Notes: generated by a model from the sequence alone, not told the origin. DNA of 64,000 nucleotides from Paracyclopina nana (GCA_019096065.1 JAGUCH010000002.1:12040501-12104500), one strand, 5' to 3'; counted from the stretch's first letter, positions 22,531 to 35,785 are shown. Numbers and translations: made by a program.

Positions 22531-25500
22531 TTAAAACGCTTCACCATTCTCAGAGGCAGACGAGTCATCCTTTTTGTCATCTGCCTTGTCCACCTTAATT
22601 GCATTGCTCGCTTCAAGGTCGGTTCCATCCTTGAGGGACCTCACTTGCCTGACAGCCTCAACAAACTCCTCTTTCTTGGCTGAGGTCATTTTCTGAGCCA
22701 AGTAAATTCCAGCCTCGTGCAACTCATCATCTGCCATCTGGCCAAACAGACCCCTCAATTGAGTCATCATGGATTCCATTCGCATGACCTTTAAATTGTC
22801 CTTGACAACCTGAATGTCTGGGACTTCCTTGAGTTGCTTACGAAGCCACTCGGCTACAGGCTTGTCGTCATCCCACGTGAACTTGTCCGTCGAAAACTTG
22901 GCTCTTTCTGATTCGGTGAACCACCTTCGTAGAAGCTCGGTTTTCTGCCCATGATTCAAGTTGGCTCCAGTCTTTTCAATTTTGCTCATCAGCTTCTTTT
23001 CAAACAGTCGCCTTTTCAGCCTCCAATACAACTTGGTTCGCGACTCACGCCAAGGAATCACATCCCTATAGAGTGCAGAGCAATGGAAAAAGCGAAATAA
23101 ATGCTATGGAAACAAATAGTTACCTGATAACGCCTTTCGCCATCATTCTAGCGGGTGTGTCATGCAAATCTGCAAATTGCACTGCCACTTGATGGTAAAT
23201 TGGACACAGGATCTCCTCTCTAGCCCTGACTTTGGCCTCAAGTTTGGACTTATTCTCAGGATCTGATGCATTTTTCACGTCAATCATCAGCCGCTTCATT
23301 TCAGGATCGAGCCGCTGCATGACAAGCCTTTGATCCTTCATCCTCAATTTGATGCTGACAATGCCCTCGGGCTCCAAGACGCCTCCTCGAGCTTCGGGAT
23401 CTGCGTACATTTCCATCTGCGTTGGATTGATGGTAGGATCAATGACCACCCAAGAGCCTCCCCGGAGCTCAGCAAAGGGAGGCAAGTAAATGATGATGGG
23501 CTGGTTAAACTCATTCAGAGCATCCACAATCTTTGCTCCAAACTTCACCACCTCTTCATACATGTCCTTCATACCACCTGAGAATCCTCTCCAATTAGCA
23601 AATATGATCAGGGGCAGCTCCTCTCGGTTGAAGTCAAAAATCGCCTGGGCAGTTTTGTGTGCCGAGTCCGGAAACCACACTTGTCCAGCTTGTGACACGA
23701 TTTTAGCCTCAGATTCTGGGTTGGCAGGATCAGCTGGCATAGTGACCTCAATGGTACGAGTTTCCACGGCAATGACACCCACAGGGATGCCCCCAAGTCG
23801 AGCACGACCAGTGACTACAGTTTTCGCCCAGCCAGCCATTATCTCATCGAATGAGCCCCGATCAAAAAAGCCAGACTCATAAAGGCCATTTTCATTGATT
23901 TGCCCCTCTGCAATTGTGAAACAAGACTGAAAACTTCCTTAGCCGCTAGCAGTTTCTCAACGAGAAAATTCAGCACAAATCTGATTTACAAAAGTTTTTA
24001 AAAAGTTTAACATTTTCCATATAGCTTTATGAAGGGTCCATAACTATCAAATGCCATCCAAGAGTGCATAAATATTTGATTTCTAAATTATTCGGTTTTT
24101 TTAAGCACAGCTATAATTCATCTTACCAAGTAGCCAACGCGGGTCGTAAATTTCATTAGGCCTTGGCTTGTATCCCACAATGCGGTCAATCTCATCCTTT
24201 GACTCCAGATGAACTGGAAGCGAGGCTCCTTTGCGTTTCGGTATGTATGACAGCCAACGCACGAGTTTCCTTACACCCTCAATGTCATTGTGGACGGTAG
24301 CATGCGACACACCGTTGTTATGCATAATTTGGACTCCTCCAAGTTGAGTATTAGATGTGTAGACTTCCCTGCCCAAAAGCTTGTTCAAGGCCGTGTAACC
24401 GGTTAATATGATGGCTGAGTTGTCCACTTGTACAACCCTCTGGCTCAGCCTGACTAGATAAGCTCCAATGCCGATAGCACGACCTGTCACCATTGCCATC
24501 GTCACAACTTCGTCATAAGCTTGTGAAGTCTCACCAGCAATCATGCCAGCTCCACTCAAATTCTCCACCCCAATATCATTGGCAAGGCCAATGATGGCCG
24601 TGATCTTGTAGCGATTCTCGTTCTCATCTTGAATTAATTGGGTCTGCAAAATTCCCTCTTGCCCACGAGCAGTGAGATCTTGGTAATCATCAGGGCTCAA
24701 ATATAAGTACTTGAAGCCTTTTTCAGGATCCTCAGGATCTTCCCAGGCCACCCTGAAAACTGATAAAAGCTCGTTGGCCAATCCAATCCTCGCACCAGAG
24801 TTGGAGGCTATGTAGACTCTGGGTATTTTCTTGGATCTTGCATATTCCGAAGCTCGTTTGAACATCAAGTCCTCCTTAGGTCCAAAAGATCCTATCAAGT
24901 GTGAGATGTCATTGGCGATGACAACAACCTCACGACCTTTGGGATATTCTGGGGTCTTGATGTCCAGTTTCCAGGCCACGATTCCAATTGTGTTATGGCC
25001 AGGATAGCAATGGCCTTCTGTCACAGACTTGCCATCTTCGTCAAGTACGAGCTCTTGGTAGGAGCAAACTTCAGAGTCGAGAGGGTGCACACAGGTACTG
25101 ACTTGACAGTGAGTTCTATGCTCTCGCCATACTTCGATCAGGCTGTTTTTGAACAGATCCGGAAAGTCATAGGCATATGTGGTCTCAAGGGCAAGAGCTT
25201 TGGATCTCTTGGTCTCTGTGTGAGCCTTGGTGATATATGGAGTAGACACTGGTAAACAGTGCATTGGGCCCTGGAAAGAAAATACAGATTGTCCAATAAG
25301 TATTGGAGTAATACGGCATCAGCTAAAAGTTCATTCTGAAAATGACCATCTGCCAATTAGAACGTCCTACTTCTCTACCCTTTTAGATCTAACCAAGCTG
25401 CTTTAATTAATATTTTCTAAAACTTTCTAATGCTGAGGAAAGCATAAAACTGAAATGTACTTACATACTCACAAAAGGCAAACTTTGCATCACTGAACGA

Positions 25501-28500
25501 AAAGAATTTCAGGATGCCTGTGTCAGGAGCCTCCTCCACTTTGTAAATGTGAATCTTGAGCAAGTAGCCAGCTTCATTGCTGATACAAATCCGGAACAGT
25601 CCAGCCTCAACATTGGGCGCAGGTCGAACACTCAAGCTAATCTCGGCAAACTTGACCTTCAACTTAAGCAGTCGGTGCGCATACCGATTAAGGATCTTCT
25701 CCTCAATATCCTTGGCCACATTCAAAGGATGCATAGTAATGGTGGGCACAAAATTGAGGAATATGTGATTTCCATCTGTGGTTTTAGCTTGCGGCAATGT
25801 AAACGCAACCTCTAGCTCGTCTAGGGCTTCCAACAGCAGCCTTTCTCCTTCATTTCGGACGAATTCAAATGAGGCCTCAGTGGTGACCAAGTCAGTATGC
25901 CTGATGATTGATCTAATGAAAAACCTGTGATCTGTTGGCTGTTGATCATCGTCGGAGAGTTTCTTTGCAGTGGCAAAATAAAGGTGCATCTTATGGTTTG
26001 ACACTGGCACGGGGAAAAGGTCGTAATTTTTCAACCTGTTGAGTTCAAGCTGGAATGCTAATGCTGGTTCCAAGTGCCTGTAGACTAAGTCTTCCTTGTA
26101 GTTCATTCTCGCACGAAAGGTGAAATACTTGGGGAACTCCTTTGACCTGAGCACAATGAAAGTCACTCTGCGAATCTCATGCTCTCGTAAAATGTCCGAG
26201 TTGGCCTCGCAAAACTCGGAGCACACCCGACTGATTTCGTTATCGTTGAAGTTGTCACCCATGCGTACGCCGACATTGAGTATGTAATGGTATCTGGCCC
26301 ATTTGTCTTCGGAGTCATTGAAGCTTAATGATAGCGCGGGTTGAGGCTGAGGTGAGCCCACAATGTGATCCAGATCAAGATGGTCATGACGATAATCCTC
26401 ATCCAAATTGCGTTTGCGGAACAGGCCAAGGAATTGAAGAAAGTTCTCGCGAAACTGCTGGAAGTTTTCGAATGCTGCCATAGCTCCAAACCTTTGATAA
26501 TGGCAGCTGAACAAGTGCTCTTGATGGCCACCGTGCGATGAATTAGGGTGAGTCTCCGGAAGCCTGAACTTGAAGACAATCGCCGAGATATTGTCATCAG
26601 GACCGATCTCATCGTGCAAGAGTCCTTCGATGTCATACGAAATCAAAGCTCGTCTTTCATACACCTCTAGGGCCGCAACGCGGACTTTCCTGTTGAGATG
26701 GTAGAAAAAGTCGCCCAAGACATCAAACATTGCATTCTCATCAGCAATCATGGTTTCCAGCTGTTCAATGCTGTTGGCACTGATGGCATCGAGGAACAAC
26801 TTTTCAATTTTGTTGTACCTAAAAGAGCAAAGTTGTAGTTGGAATTCTTGTAGCATAACATGTACTGCCTACCTTAGCTCATATGAGGGTTTTTCAGAGG
26901 CAATCAGAATAGTGCGAGCCTTGAGGCTCACCGTAGAATTTTCACCTCGAGATAAATTAGCCAAGTCGAGAAGGGATGACTTGATATCCTTTGTCATCCT
27001 TGGCTCCTGCTTCCAAAGGCTGTCGAGGAGGCTAGTGATGAAGATATTTCTCATTCTCACTTGAGTGTGGGCAAACACAGTATCCACAACTTTCTGCACG
27101 TTATCCTTGTTCAAGCTACGCATCGTGGTGACAACCTTGTCGTAATGACCAATCTATAAATAAGCAAGGGCCATGAGTTAAGCTTTACCTAAATTCGTCA
27201 AAACCTATATAACCTGAAATTGCTTCTCCACGTCTGTGTATCTTTTGATTATGTCACAAATTGCCATTTTCATATGACCCCTCGCTCCACCACGATATCG
27301 TGAGCACAACTCCATGATCGGCTCCAATGTGAGTTCTACTATGTCTCGTTCCCTTGTGTCAATCCTGGACAAATAGTCAAGTATGGCATTGTTGATCTTT
27401 TGGGCTGGAAATTGGGCCAAGACGGATGTGATGTTCTGCTCGTAGCTCGACAAAGCTTTCACAATCTCCCTTTCCAGCTTAGGCGTTATCCGACCCTGTA
27501 TTGATGCTAATACTTCACGAGTTTCGTCCAGAGGCAATCTTGGATCTCTCAGTATTTGCAGGTAGTCTTCAATGAGCTTGGCAACAAACTCTTTAAAGTG
27601 CTTTTCATTCGAGGGACAGAAGCCATCGAGCACGTTTTCCAAAAGGAGTTTTGCATTCAAATAGTTTTGGTGCAAATTCAAAGCAGCTGGCTTCTCTGAA
27701 GTTGTGAGCATGTCAAATCCTGGACCTTGGTATTCCTCAACTTTGCAGCATTGACTATTGTCATCTAGAGTCAGCTTAGCAATCACCGATCCATTTTCAA
27801 GGATGGCTCCTGGTCTTTTCACAAATTGAATCACTCCACCTTGGCTTACCTAAATGATATGGGGGAAAATCTAGTTAGAATCTCACAGATGCACTACGAA
27901 ACCGGAGATTTTGCCTAAAATTAATCTGCAAGCATTTATTCACATTTTATTGTAGAACTTACGTGGAGAGTAGTGACCATTTTCATGACTTCGATTTCGC
28001 AAAAAGGCTCATTTGCCTTGACGTGGCCACCATCATCGTGCAAGTACTTAATTAGCTTCCCAGTGGAAGGAGCCATCAGGATAGATGGATCATTTTCTTT
28101 AGAGAACAACACCGTTTGGTTGCCAACAGCCACTCTGTAAGAATCGGCAGACTCTTGCATGTAGGTGGTATGAGTCAGGCCATCAACGAGTACCAAAAGT
28201 TGCCCATCGGTCATGGGGAAAACTTCGACATCCTTTTTACTCTCATTCAGTTCCATCATGTAGCTAGCCTTGCCAGTTTTGGTTGCTCGCACGCAGTATT
28301 TCATGCCTTCATGAATAAGATCGACGTTGACAGAGTTTTTGAGAATCGTTGCAGGCTGAGTCTGCCCTCTTTCGAGACTGGCTTTGAAAGTCTCGAAGTT
28401 GCTTGTAATAATGCCCTCCGCAACGCACAAGGCCCCACAAATAAGGCTTAGCATGATGTTGGGCTTGTCAGACTTTTCCTTTTTTGCAATCAGTTCATCC

Positions 28501-31500
28501 AGCCTAAAAACAAAATGTGACGTAAGTAAGAGGCTGAAAAAAGAGTATGCTCGTTAAGGAAGTGGAAGACATAAGTAGCATATCCTAAAGCCGAATTTAA
28601 TGATTATACAAGAGCGCTTTCAGGCTTCTCGACTACAAACTCGAAAAAAAATAAATGGACGTAATAGTTGTCAACAAGTTTGTCATGGCACCTGAAGCAT
28701 ATGTGACTGTGTGCATCCTTCACTCGGGCTTTTGCATATTTTGCAACTTTTTTGAGTGTAGACTAATCTACAAGTACATGTCAAATAAGGCTTTAGGAAT
28801 CCAGACCTTTCTTGACCACCTTGTAAGAATTTTCATAATTCACTATGGCATCTTCTCTTTTGCCTACATCTTAAGCTACACTGCAGCTACTATTTTTGCA
28901 CCAATGCCATACACATACGCCTTCGTTCTCTCCATTCTGATTGATGTCAACTTTTCTGCTCTCCTTTTGACATTATCTAGTTGTCTGTTAATCAAATATC
29001 TACTAATTTATACAACTTTACCACAACTTTTTTTCAATGAAGATAAAGTGGCAAATGGGATTTTCTTTGGTGCTATTGGTTCGGGAGCTTTGATGGAAGT
29101 TTTAAATCATTTTCTGATAACACCAATACATGATTTGAGCTTGTTTGACGTCTTAACCCTAGGAGTTGAGACTGAGGCAGAGAGGAAAATTCACATTTTT
29201 CATATGTTCCTTATGATTGTCACAATGCTCCTCGCCATTTTTGTGCAGAGTCGAATAGAGTACGACAGTTACAAGTTCAAGCAAAAGTGGGAAGGGCGAA
29301 AAGTTGGTCGAAAGCTTTGGGACTTGAAAGTTATCAGAGTTGCTATAATATCTCTGGTGACTTCATTCGTCATAGCTATGATTCCACCAGACATAGACAT
29401 CCTAAGAATCGCTGCTGTTTATTTTACACTAACGGCAATATTTGTGCTTCTCCCATTTATGTACATTATGAGCCATAAAAGCTTGGCTGGTCAGTTACGA
29501 ATATTTCTTTCCATGAATAAATAGTATATGCATGGTGCCCTTGATGTTACTCAACTACTCATTTAAGTTGTTAATGTCACCAATGAATTGAGAAAATAAA
29601 AGTCTTACCATCCAGTGTTGAGTGAGTTATCTAGGAATTCTTTCTTTTCCAAGAGCATAATCAAATGCTCCACAATGGTACGAAAATCGCCACGAATGGA
29701 GAGTTCTTTGAGAGCTACAACTAGATTTTCTCTAGCTTGCTCACGATCCTCGCCCCAGCTGAAGCAATGCCCGAATTGGGAGTCAGCGAACTCATGGAGG
29801 CCACCAGAGGCTGAGACAGAAAAGTAGCCCCACACATTTTTGTTTGACTTAAAGTTGATTTCATGTACTGTTCCAGCAGATGGCTTGAACCCTTCATCAG
29901 GGTTTTCAGAGGTGATCCTGGCTGCGATCACGTGGCCCATGGGCTTGGGCTCGAATTCAGGATTATGAAAATCAATAGAATCTTGAGAGAGGCAAGCATG
30001 ATACATTTGCCGAACTGCTTTCATTTTTCGAAGGGGAATTCCCATAGCTACCATCAATTGAGCAGCAGGTAGGTTGATATTGGAGATCATCTCTGTGCAG
30101 GGATGCTCCACCTTCACAATTAGAGTGTTTTTGAAAAAATATCATAAAATATAACAAAACAATACCTGCAGCCTAGGGTTAAGCTCTAGAAAATACCACT
30201 TTCCACTGTCTCCGTCATAAAGATACTCAACTGTACCAGCACTTCTGTAATCAACCATTTCAGCCAATTTGACTGCAGCCTTTTCCATTTCTCGAATAAC
30301 TTCAGGCTTGGCAATGATGACAGGAGCTTCTTCAATGATTTTCTGATGCCTCCGTTGAATGGAACAATCCCTGCCAAACAGAGAAATCGCGGTGCCTTCC
30401 TCATCAGCTAGAAGTTGAACCTCTAAGTGGCGCGCATTTTTGGCCAGCTTCATGATGAAAATGGGTGATCCAGGCACCTCTTGTTTCACTTGTGAGTATT
30501 GCTTCTGGAACTCTTCAGAGGACTCGGCCTTTCTAATGCCTTTGCCACCACCTCCTTCACTAGCCTTTATCATGACAGGGTAGCCGATTTTCTGGGCGAT
30601 TAAAAGGCCTTCTTCTAGAGTATGCACACAGCCTTTTCCATATAAGTCGCGATTAACCTTGAAATTATTTTTAAATACATTATTTTTTAAAATAAAAAAA
30701 CTCCTCAATGCAAACCTTAATTCTCTTTTTTCCTTCGGAGCTTCCAGATAAAGATACCATCGGGGCAGTCAACCCAGATCCTGACCAGGGCAAGGTGGGC
30801 ACTCCTGCGGTTTGAGCAACTATGCTCGAGGCTATTTTGTCGCCAAGCATCCACATGGCAGCCTCTGATGGACCCATAAACATAATGCCATTTTTTGATA
30901 GGGAAGCTGGGAGCTTGGGATTTTCAGAGGCATGTCCCCAGCCAGCCCAAACAGCCTCCACTTTGTGCTGCTTGGCAACACTGACAATAAGGTCAACATT
31001 AGCATAGTTGTTGTTGTTGGATCCTCCCTTGACTTTGCAAACGAAATCGGCCATTTTGATGTAGTCAGCATTGGCTTTTAGGTCTTCTGGGGTTACCATT
31101 ACAACAAACTTAACAGCACGTTCATTGAGAAATGTTTCATAAGACCATCGCCTAATTGAACGAATGCACTTGACAGCTGAAATAAGCATACATATGTTAG
31201 AGAAACTAAAAAATGGGCAACGCAATTTTTTTTACAAACGAATCTTTTTTTTTTTCATTGCATTTACCCTTAAAATGTCATGTACCCAAGCATGATAAAA
31301 ATGTTTGTCAACGGTAAACTAAAACATTATATATCTTAGTAATAAGTATCACGCTCTATTGGCATTCTTAGGATGAATTCATGAAAAAAATATAATAAGA
31401 CAAATGTGATAAATGGGACAACATCTGTGAAAAAGTACTGCATTCTTAGCAACACGTTACATAATGTATACAAAGTTGGGCCAGACTTCGTACTGGGCTC

Positions 31501-32326
31501 AACTTGTTCCACAACCGGTTCCATGAATTTTTCATGGCCATAATGATTATTTATTCAGATGCATCAGTCTGCACAGCAAGAGTGCAGTCGGTATTTTTAT
31601 TTCTTTTTGATGTAGGAACACCTCATCAGCTTAGCTAACTCGTAGCCTGCAAGAAGTGATTAATTGCTTGCAGCTATCATGAAATACAATGAGGACGTAG
31701 CATTTATTTTTATCAGTGAAATGCTAGCTACCTTACCATAAAATTCTACATCAAAAAGCAATCAATATATTTTTTAATGGAAAGCACAAACAATGTCAAC
31801 ATTTTCCTCTCATTCGCATAATTTTACTGACAATTAATTTTTTTGTTATTTGCTAGTTTTAGCTAAAAGAACAGCTACATAATTTTTTATTAATATTGCA
31901 TAGGCTGACGATGAACATCTGATAGCATGTATGGCTCTGATTTTAAAGATCCAAAAAAAGCTTCAAAACATGAATCAAATCACGTGACTTACCAGCAATG
32001 CCATTGTTAGCAATAAGAATCTTGTTGATTACTCGCTTGCCCCCAAATTTGTTGACAAACTCCTCCGGAGTTGCCACGGTTGCGCCAGGAATCATCCTGG
32101 AGTTACTACTGACAGGATCTTCGTGAGCCTGTTCCTCGAAGTTAGCCAGCGACATTGTGGCTCTCAGCAGCCTCCTTGACGACGTCGAAGACTTCTTCTT
32201 TTTCTTGCCTAGACTTTGACCCTCGTCCGACACAGCCGCATTCAAAGACACAGCGCTCACTTCGTCGTCGCCATCGTCGTCTGACTTGATGCTGCTGTCC
32301 TCCTCCTCACAAATATTGTCTGCCAT
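22531..32326 (-). CDS. ACC: Acetyl-CoA carboxylase, 2354 aa
   Basis: Eleven exons: 32326-31993, 31176-30716, 30657-30166, 30111-29609, 28503-27963, 27849-27214, 27153-26873, 26818-25465, 25270-24127, 23907-23124 and 23065-22531; total length is an exact multiple of three. It makes malonyl-CoA from acetyl-CoA in the cytosol, the committed step of fatty-acid synthesis. Visible are the biotin carboxylase ([12 protein letters not shown]-grasp [24 protein letters not shown]), the biotin site EVMKM (Lys near 771), the central ACC region, and the carboxyltransferase ([12 protein letters not shown]-like [26 protein letters not shown]). Length matches the animal enzyme. [13 protein letters not shown] near Ser59 fits the AMPK consensus and corresponds to human Ser79, the inhibitory site. 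An 1105-nt intron (28504-29608) holds a complete antisense gene. Confidence 0.98.
28655..29524 (+). CDS. Seven-helix membrane protein nested in an ACC intron, 289 aa
   Basis: Intronless ORF lying wholly within the 28504-29608 intron of acetyl-CoA carboxylase, on the opposite strand. It has about seven hydrophobic segments, a short N-terminus and a basic loop before helix 6 ([10 protein letters not shown]). After the first helix and its CRLIYKYM end comes [12 protein letters not shown], placed like the MDPQKRT-NQLLTH loop of the two other seven-helix genes in this window. It may be a distant member of the same receptor set. No family name is recognised. The open frame, the clean membrane topology and an ATG near the 5' end support a real gene. 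Lack of introns would fit a retro-inserted copy. Confidence 0.75.
   Translation: MDVIVVNKFVMAPEAYVTVCILHSGFCIFCNFFECRLIYKYMSNKALGIQTFLDHLVRIFIIHYGIFSFAYILSYTAATIFAPMPYTYAFVLSILIDVNFSALLLTLSSCLLIKYLLIYTTLPQLFFNEDKVANGIFFGAIGSGALMEVLNHFLITPIHDLSLFDVLTLGVETEAERKIHIFHMFLMIVTMLLAIFVQSRIEYDSYKFKQKWEGRKVGRKLWDLKVIRVAIISLVTSFVIAMIPPDIDILRIAAVYFTLTAIFVLLPFMYIMSHKSLAGQLRIFLSMNK
31336..31524 (-). CDS. Possible 62-aa membrane ORF in ACC intron 1
   Basis: An ATG-started ORF on the same strand as ACC, within its 816-nt first intron. It has an acidic start ([11 protein letters not shown]), then a long hydrophobic stretch ([17 protein letters not shown]). I see no splice donor that would link it in frame to ACC exon 2, so an alternative ACC N-terminus is not shown. 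It may be a chance ORF. Confidence 0.25.
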   Translation of the reverse strand: MEPVVEQVEPSTKSGPTLYTLCNVLLRMQYFFTDVVPFITFVLLYFFHEFILRMPIERDTYY

Positions 32327-32649
32327 CCTGCTGCCATTCGGTTTAAGAGGCCTCAAACACAACAATTGATTTGCAGCAGTCGGTTTTGTTGAGAAAGGCG
32401 AGAAAAGACAGACGTTGGGACAGAATCGCGCAACCTCGTTTGAGTGCTGTCATTTGACGGAAAAATGAGTAGTCAATATTATTTCGCAACAATACTTATA
32501 TATTTCTACGCAACCTCCTACAGCAATGAGAGCAACGAAATGCCAAGCAAGGCGCCAAGCAGATCCTTATCATAAGCAAATAAACGAAAAAGTGCAAAAT
32601 AAATCAAATTATTATGGATTTAGTTTTGAATCACGCCATGTCTTTATTT
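32327..32649. promoter_or_regulatory. ACC 5' region abutting TDP1 3' end
   Basis: 323 bp upstream of the ACC start codon also hold the TDP1 terminator. The ACC promoter must lie here or extend into the TDP1 3' exon. No core promoter element is clear. Confidence 0.4.
32643..32648 (-). terminator. Poly(A) signal for TDP1
   Basis: AATAAA on the minus strand one base past the TDP1 stop codon. Confidence 0.6.
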
Positions 32650-34423
32650 TTAACTTCTCAGGTACTCTTCGAGATAGTCCATAAAAAATGGACCATCACT
32701 GTCCTCATACGGCAAAAGAGGAAAGTCAAAAGGCAAAATCACCCTATTTTCCAGTGAAATGTCGAAAAAATCTTCATTTTTCAGAACAAACTTGGGCAAA
32801 AGCAAGATGCCAGCTTCGTAGCTCATAATGTGCAACTTGTCACCAGCTTTGTTCAATTTTCCCCACGCTGCCTTAGAGAGATTAGAGCTTGTTAGAAGAA
32901 TAAAAGCTGCCTTTTGATCTTGAGAAACTTGAGCATAAGTTTTGATGTGAGGCACGGCCTTTGTTCTAGAGTATTTGTCACATTTCCATTGGTGCAAGTA
33001 ATCCCTAAACCAAGACTGCTTCTCGTGAGTTTGCTTTCTGTATGGAAGACATTGGCCCCCTGCAATGCCATCGATGCTGTTGTTCACATTTCTCCTAGAT
33101 GGGAAGACAACCTTAACATCTCTATGGTTTGGAGCCAACGATCCAGCCAATTCACTCATAGCCCAAGCTAAAAGAACATGAATGACTAGCCAAAATATTT
33201 TTGTTTGACTTCATATATGCTCACCGCTTGGAGTGGTGCCCAAGCTTCCAATGGAGGAACACTGCATGATCAAAGGCCAATTACAAGGCTTTAAATGCTG
33301 CCTCATTATTGAGGCAACGGCCATGTGGCCGTAATGACAGAGAGATGAACCTTGATGACTTCCAGGAGCAGAGGCAACAAAAAATGCATTAACTTGAGAA
33401 AAATCTGCAGCCTTCACAGCCTCAATGCTTGTGTGTAACTGTGACACCTGAAATTACGGTAAATATTTTAACAAAACCACCATTTTTTGAAACTTTAGAC
33501 TCACTTGGTAAGACAACAAATATCTGACCAGACTAGACTTAAAAGCCGTGGGAGAATCTCCTTGACCAGGTGGACATTTGGGACTGATCCAAAGGCCTTG
33601 CGTGCGATTCTCCCAATCGGAAGGCACCAAATTAGCTGTCGAAACAACGATTCGAACAGAGTCATCATCATAGACTAAAATCATCAGCTTTGTATGGTGT
33701 GTGCCATATGGATACGGTGATCTGATCCGGACAGCTCGTACATTATCACTCAAATTATTTGGGTGCAAATCTGGATTTTCTTCGCCATACAAAATGAGAA
33801 GTGGGATTTTCTATAAAAGAAATAGACCAACTTAAGTTAACAATCGTGATCATAATTATTTTAAAAAGGCTTACTTCATTCCCAGTGGCCTCATACGACA
33901 TTTTGAGCCATTCATAATCCACTAAGAAGTTTATCTGAACAGTGCTTTTTAAATTACCATGACAAGCATGAAGCAAGTCAGTAAGAAAAATGCTGTTCTG
34001 ATCTTTATGCGTACTAGGCTCATCCTTGACTTTGGTAAAGAAGAGCGAATAAGGTTCAGCATTTTGAAGCTTTTGCACCAGAGGATGAACCTTTGCATTT
34101 GTAGAAGCTTGCGTCGATTTGACTTCTTTTTGCTCTATAACTTCAGTAACATTGTCATTTACAATTCCAACTGGCGGCATGGCGTCATCTAGTTTGGCCT
34201 TTTTATCATGCCGAGTTTTGGACAACAGACCCATATCATTAATGATTTTCCATTGGTCTTGCAAAACGCCAGGGTTTTTCGGCATATCTTGAAGACTTTC
34301 CAAATGAGGGTGTTGAAATTCTTTAAAATGCACAGGATTTCGGCGGTAACATTTCACACCGAAAATGCAATTTTCACGAGAGTCTTTGGTGTCATCCTCC
34401 GCTGCTCTTTTTGCTGCTGCCAT
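32650..34423 (-). CDS. TDP1: Tyrosyl-DNA phosphodiesterase 1 with N-terminal PBZ finger, 531 aa
   Basis: Four exons: 34423-33875, 33810-33505, 33447-33225 and 33167-32650, phase-consistent. TDP1 hydrolyses 3'-phosphotyrosyl bonds left by stalled topoisomerase I. Both HKD catalytic motifs are present: GTHHTKLM (His222, Lys224) with STANL, and PHIKTY (His433, Lys435) with TSSNLSKAAWG. Residues 19-38 form a C-x5-C-x6-H-x5-H poly(ADP-ribose)-binding zinc finger (CIFGVKCYRRNPVHFKEFQH), a domain of APLF and CHFR that human TDP1 lacks. It would allow recruitment to PARylated damage sites. The start is the first ATG before the finger; the frame upstream offers only a non-ATG extension. Confidence 0.95.
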
Positions 34424-35785
34424 TTCGCGAAAAAAGAAACTCAACTCTTCCTTTTAACGTCAAGTTGCTTGTTTACAATTTATATCAACGAAAAAGTGAA
34501 GGAGAAGGAACATAAATAAGTCGAGGCGATTCATTGATAAAACGAGCATTCTCTTTTAGGGCAAATTATCAGGTTAAAATCAGTTGTTCAAAATAAATGT
34601 AAGAATGAATTCGGTATTGCACGTAGAATATTTATCAAGTTCTAACAACAGTCAGAAAGTTTTTAATTCTGAATTTGGAAAAGCGTACTGTGTCACTGAG
34701 CTTATCATCTAATAATGGCCGATACGTCGCTAAAGACGCTTATTGATTATTCATCCTGAAAAACTCCTTAACAAAGAGATTAATTAGTTAGTAATCCAAG
34801 TCTCTGGATATTATTATTTTTCATGTTTCACGCAACCTCTTAACTAAAGTTACCTTTTTCATATCATGCTTTTAGAGGAAATCGACCTCGGAAATGAAGC
34901 ATGCGATCATTCACGCAACTTATGTGTCCTATCGAAATTAAAGAGCGTTGAGATCCTATGTCACTATGGCAGATGGTAGACACGGAACTCGTCAAGGTGT
35001 ATGCCATGCTGTAGCATAGCATACGTGCTACATGCACGATCCTTTCTATTGCACACTGGCACGGTCCGGATCGAAGTCAGTTCAGCTGAAGCAAAATAGT
35101 AATCTTCCTCCTTACTTGCTACAACTTGAAAGAACCCAGCTGAAACACATTTTTCATCAAGGCCGCTCAATTATTTTGAAGAAAATCATGTACCTGTGAT
35201 TGCTACCTTTTCTACGACCATGGAGCATCGGAAGAGCTTTTCATCCAAGCATCGCATAAAATATATGGCCCACGTGAGTTGACAACTGATGCAATTAATT
35301 GGCACTAGCACTTTCACTGCCTTTTTTGTACATGCATTTAATGAGTCATAGTAGACAAAAATCAATATAACGCTCAATTTATAGGCCTTGTGCATTCATT
35401 TTCATGGAAAAAACCAGCTAGTATTGTTCTTTTGCTCGGCATAAATAGCTGCAATAACAAGCCAGGTAGGAGGAATCGTTATCATTTATTGTACAATACA
35501 AATAAGTCCAGTTCTCACTGCAAAATATTTGCATGTTTATGCCTTAACATGCTTGATCAACTAAGGAAAAGCTGGAATCTTAAATGAAATTTCCCATCAT
35601 TAATTGTTTGCTCAGGTATTTAATATGACTCATTTATTATCATTGAGTAGCCATTATAAATGCTATAGCAACACCAACAAAAAGAGTTATAAAACTTAGT
35701 AACATAAAAAGTCTGGCCTCTGCTTCTGTTTTTGAGATAAAATAATTGGACAGGGAATTGCTTTTTGCAGGACTGGCCTGACCAC
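34424..35785. other. Intergenic, promoters of TDP1 (-) and the APOL-like gene (+)
   Basis: 1.36 kb without supported ORFs. A CTTTTTGCAG acceptor just before the APOL-like ATG (35761-35770) implies that at least one 5' untranslated exon of that gene lies in this stretch. Confidence 0.5.
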
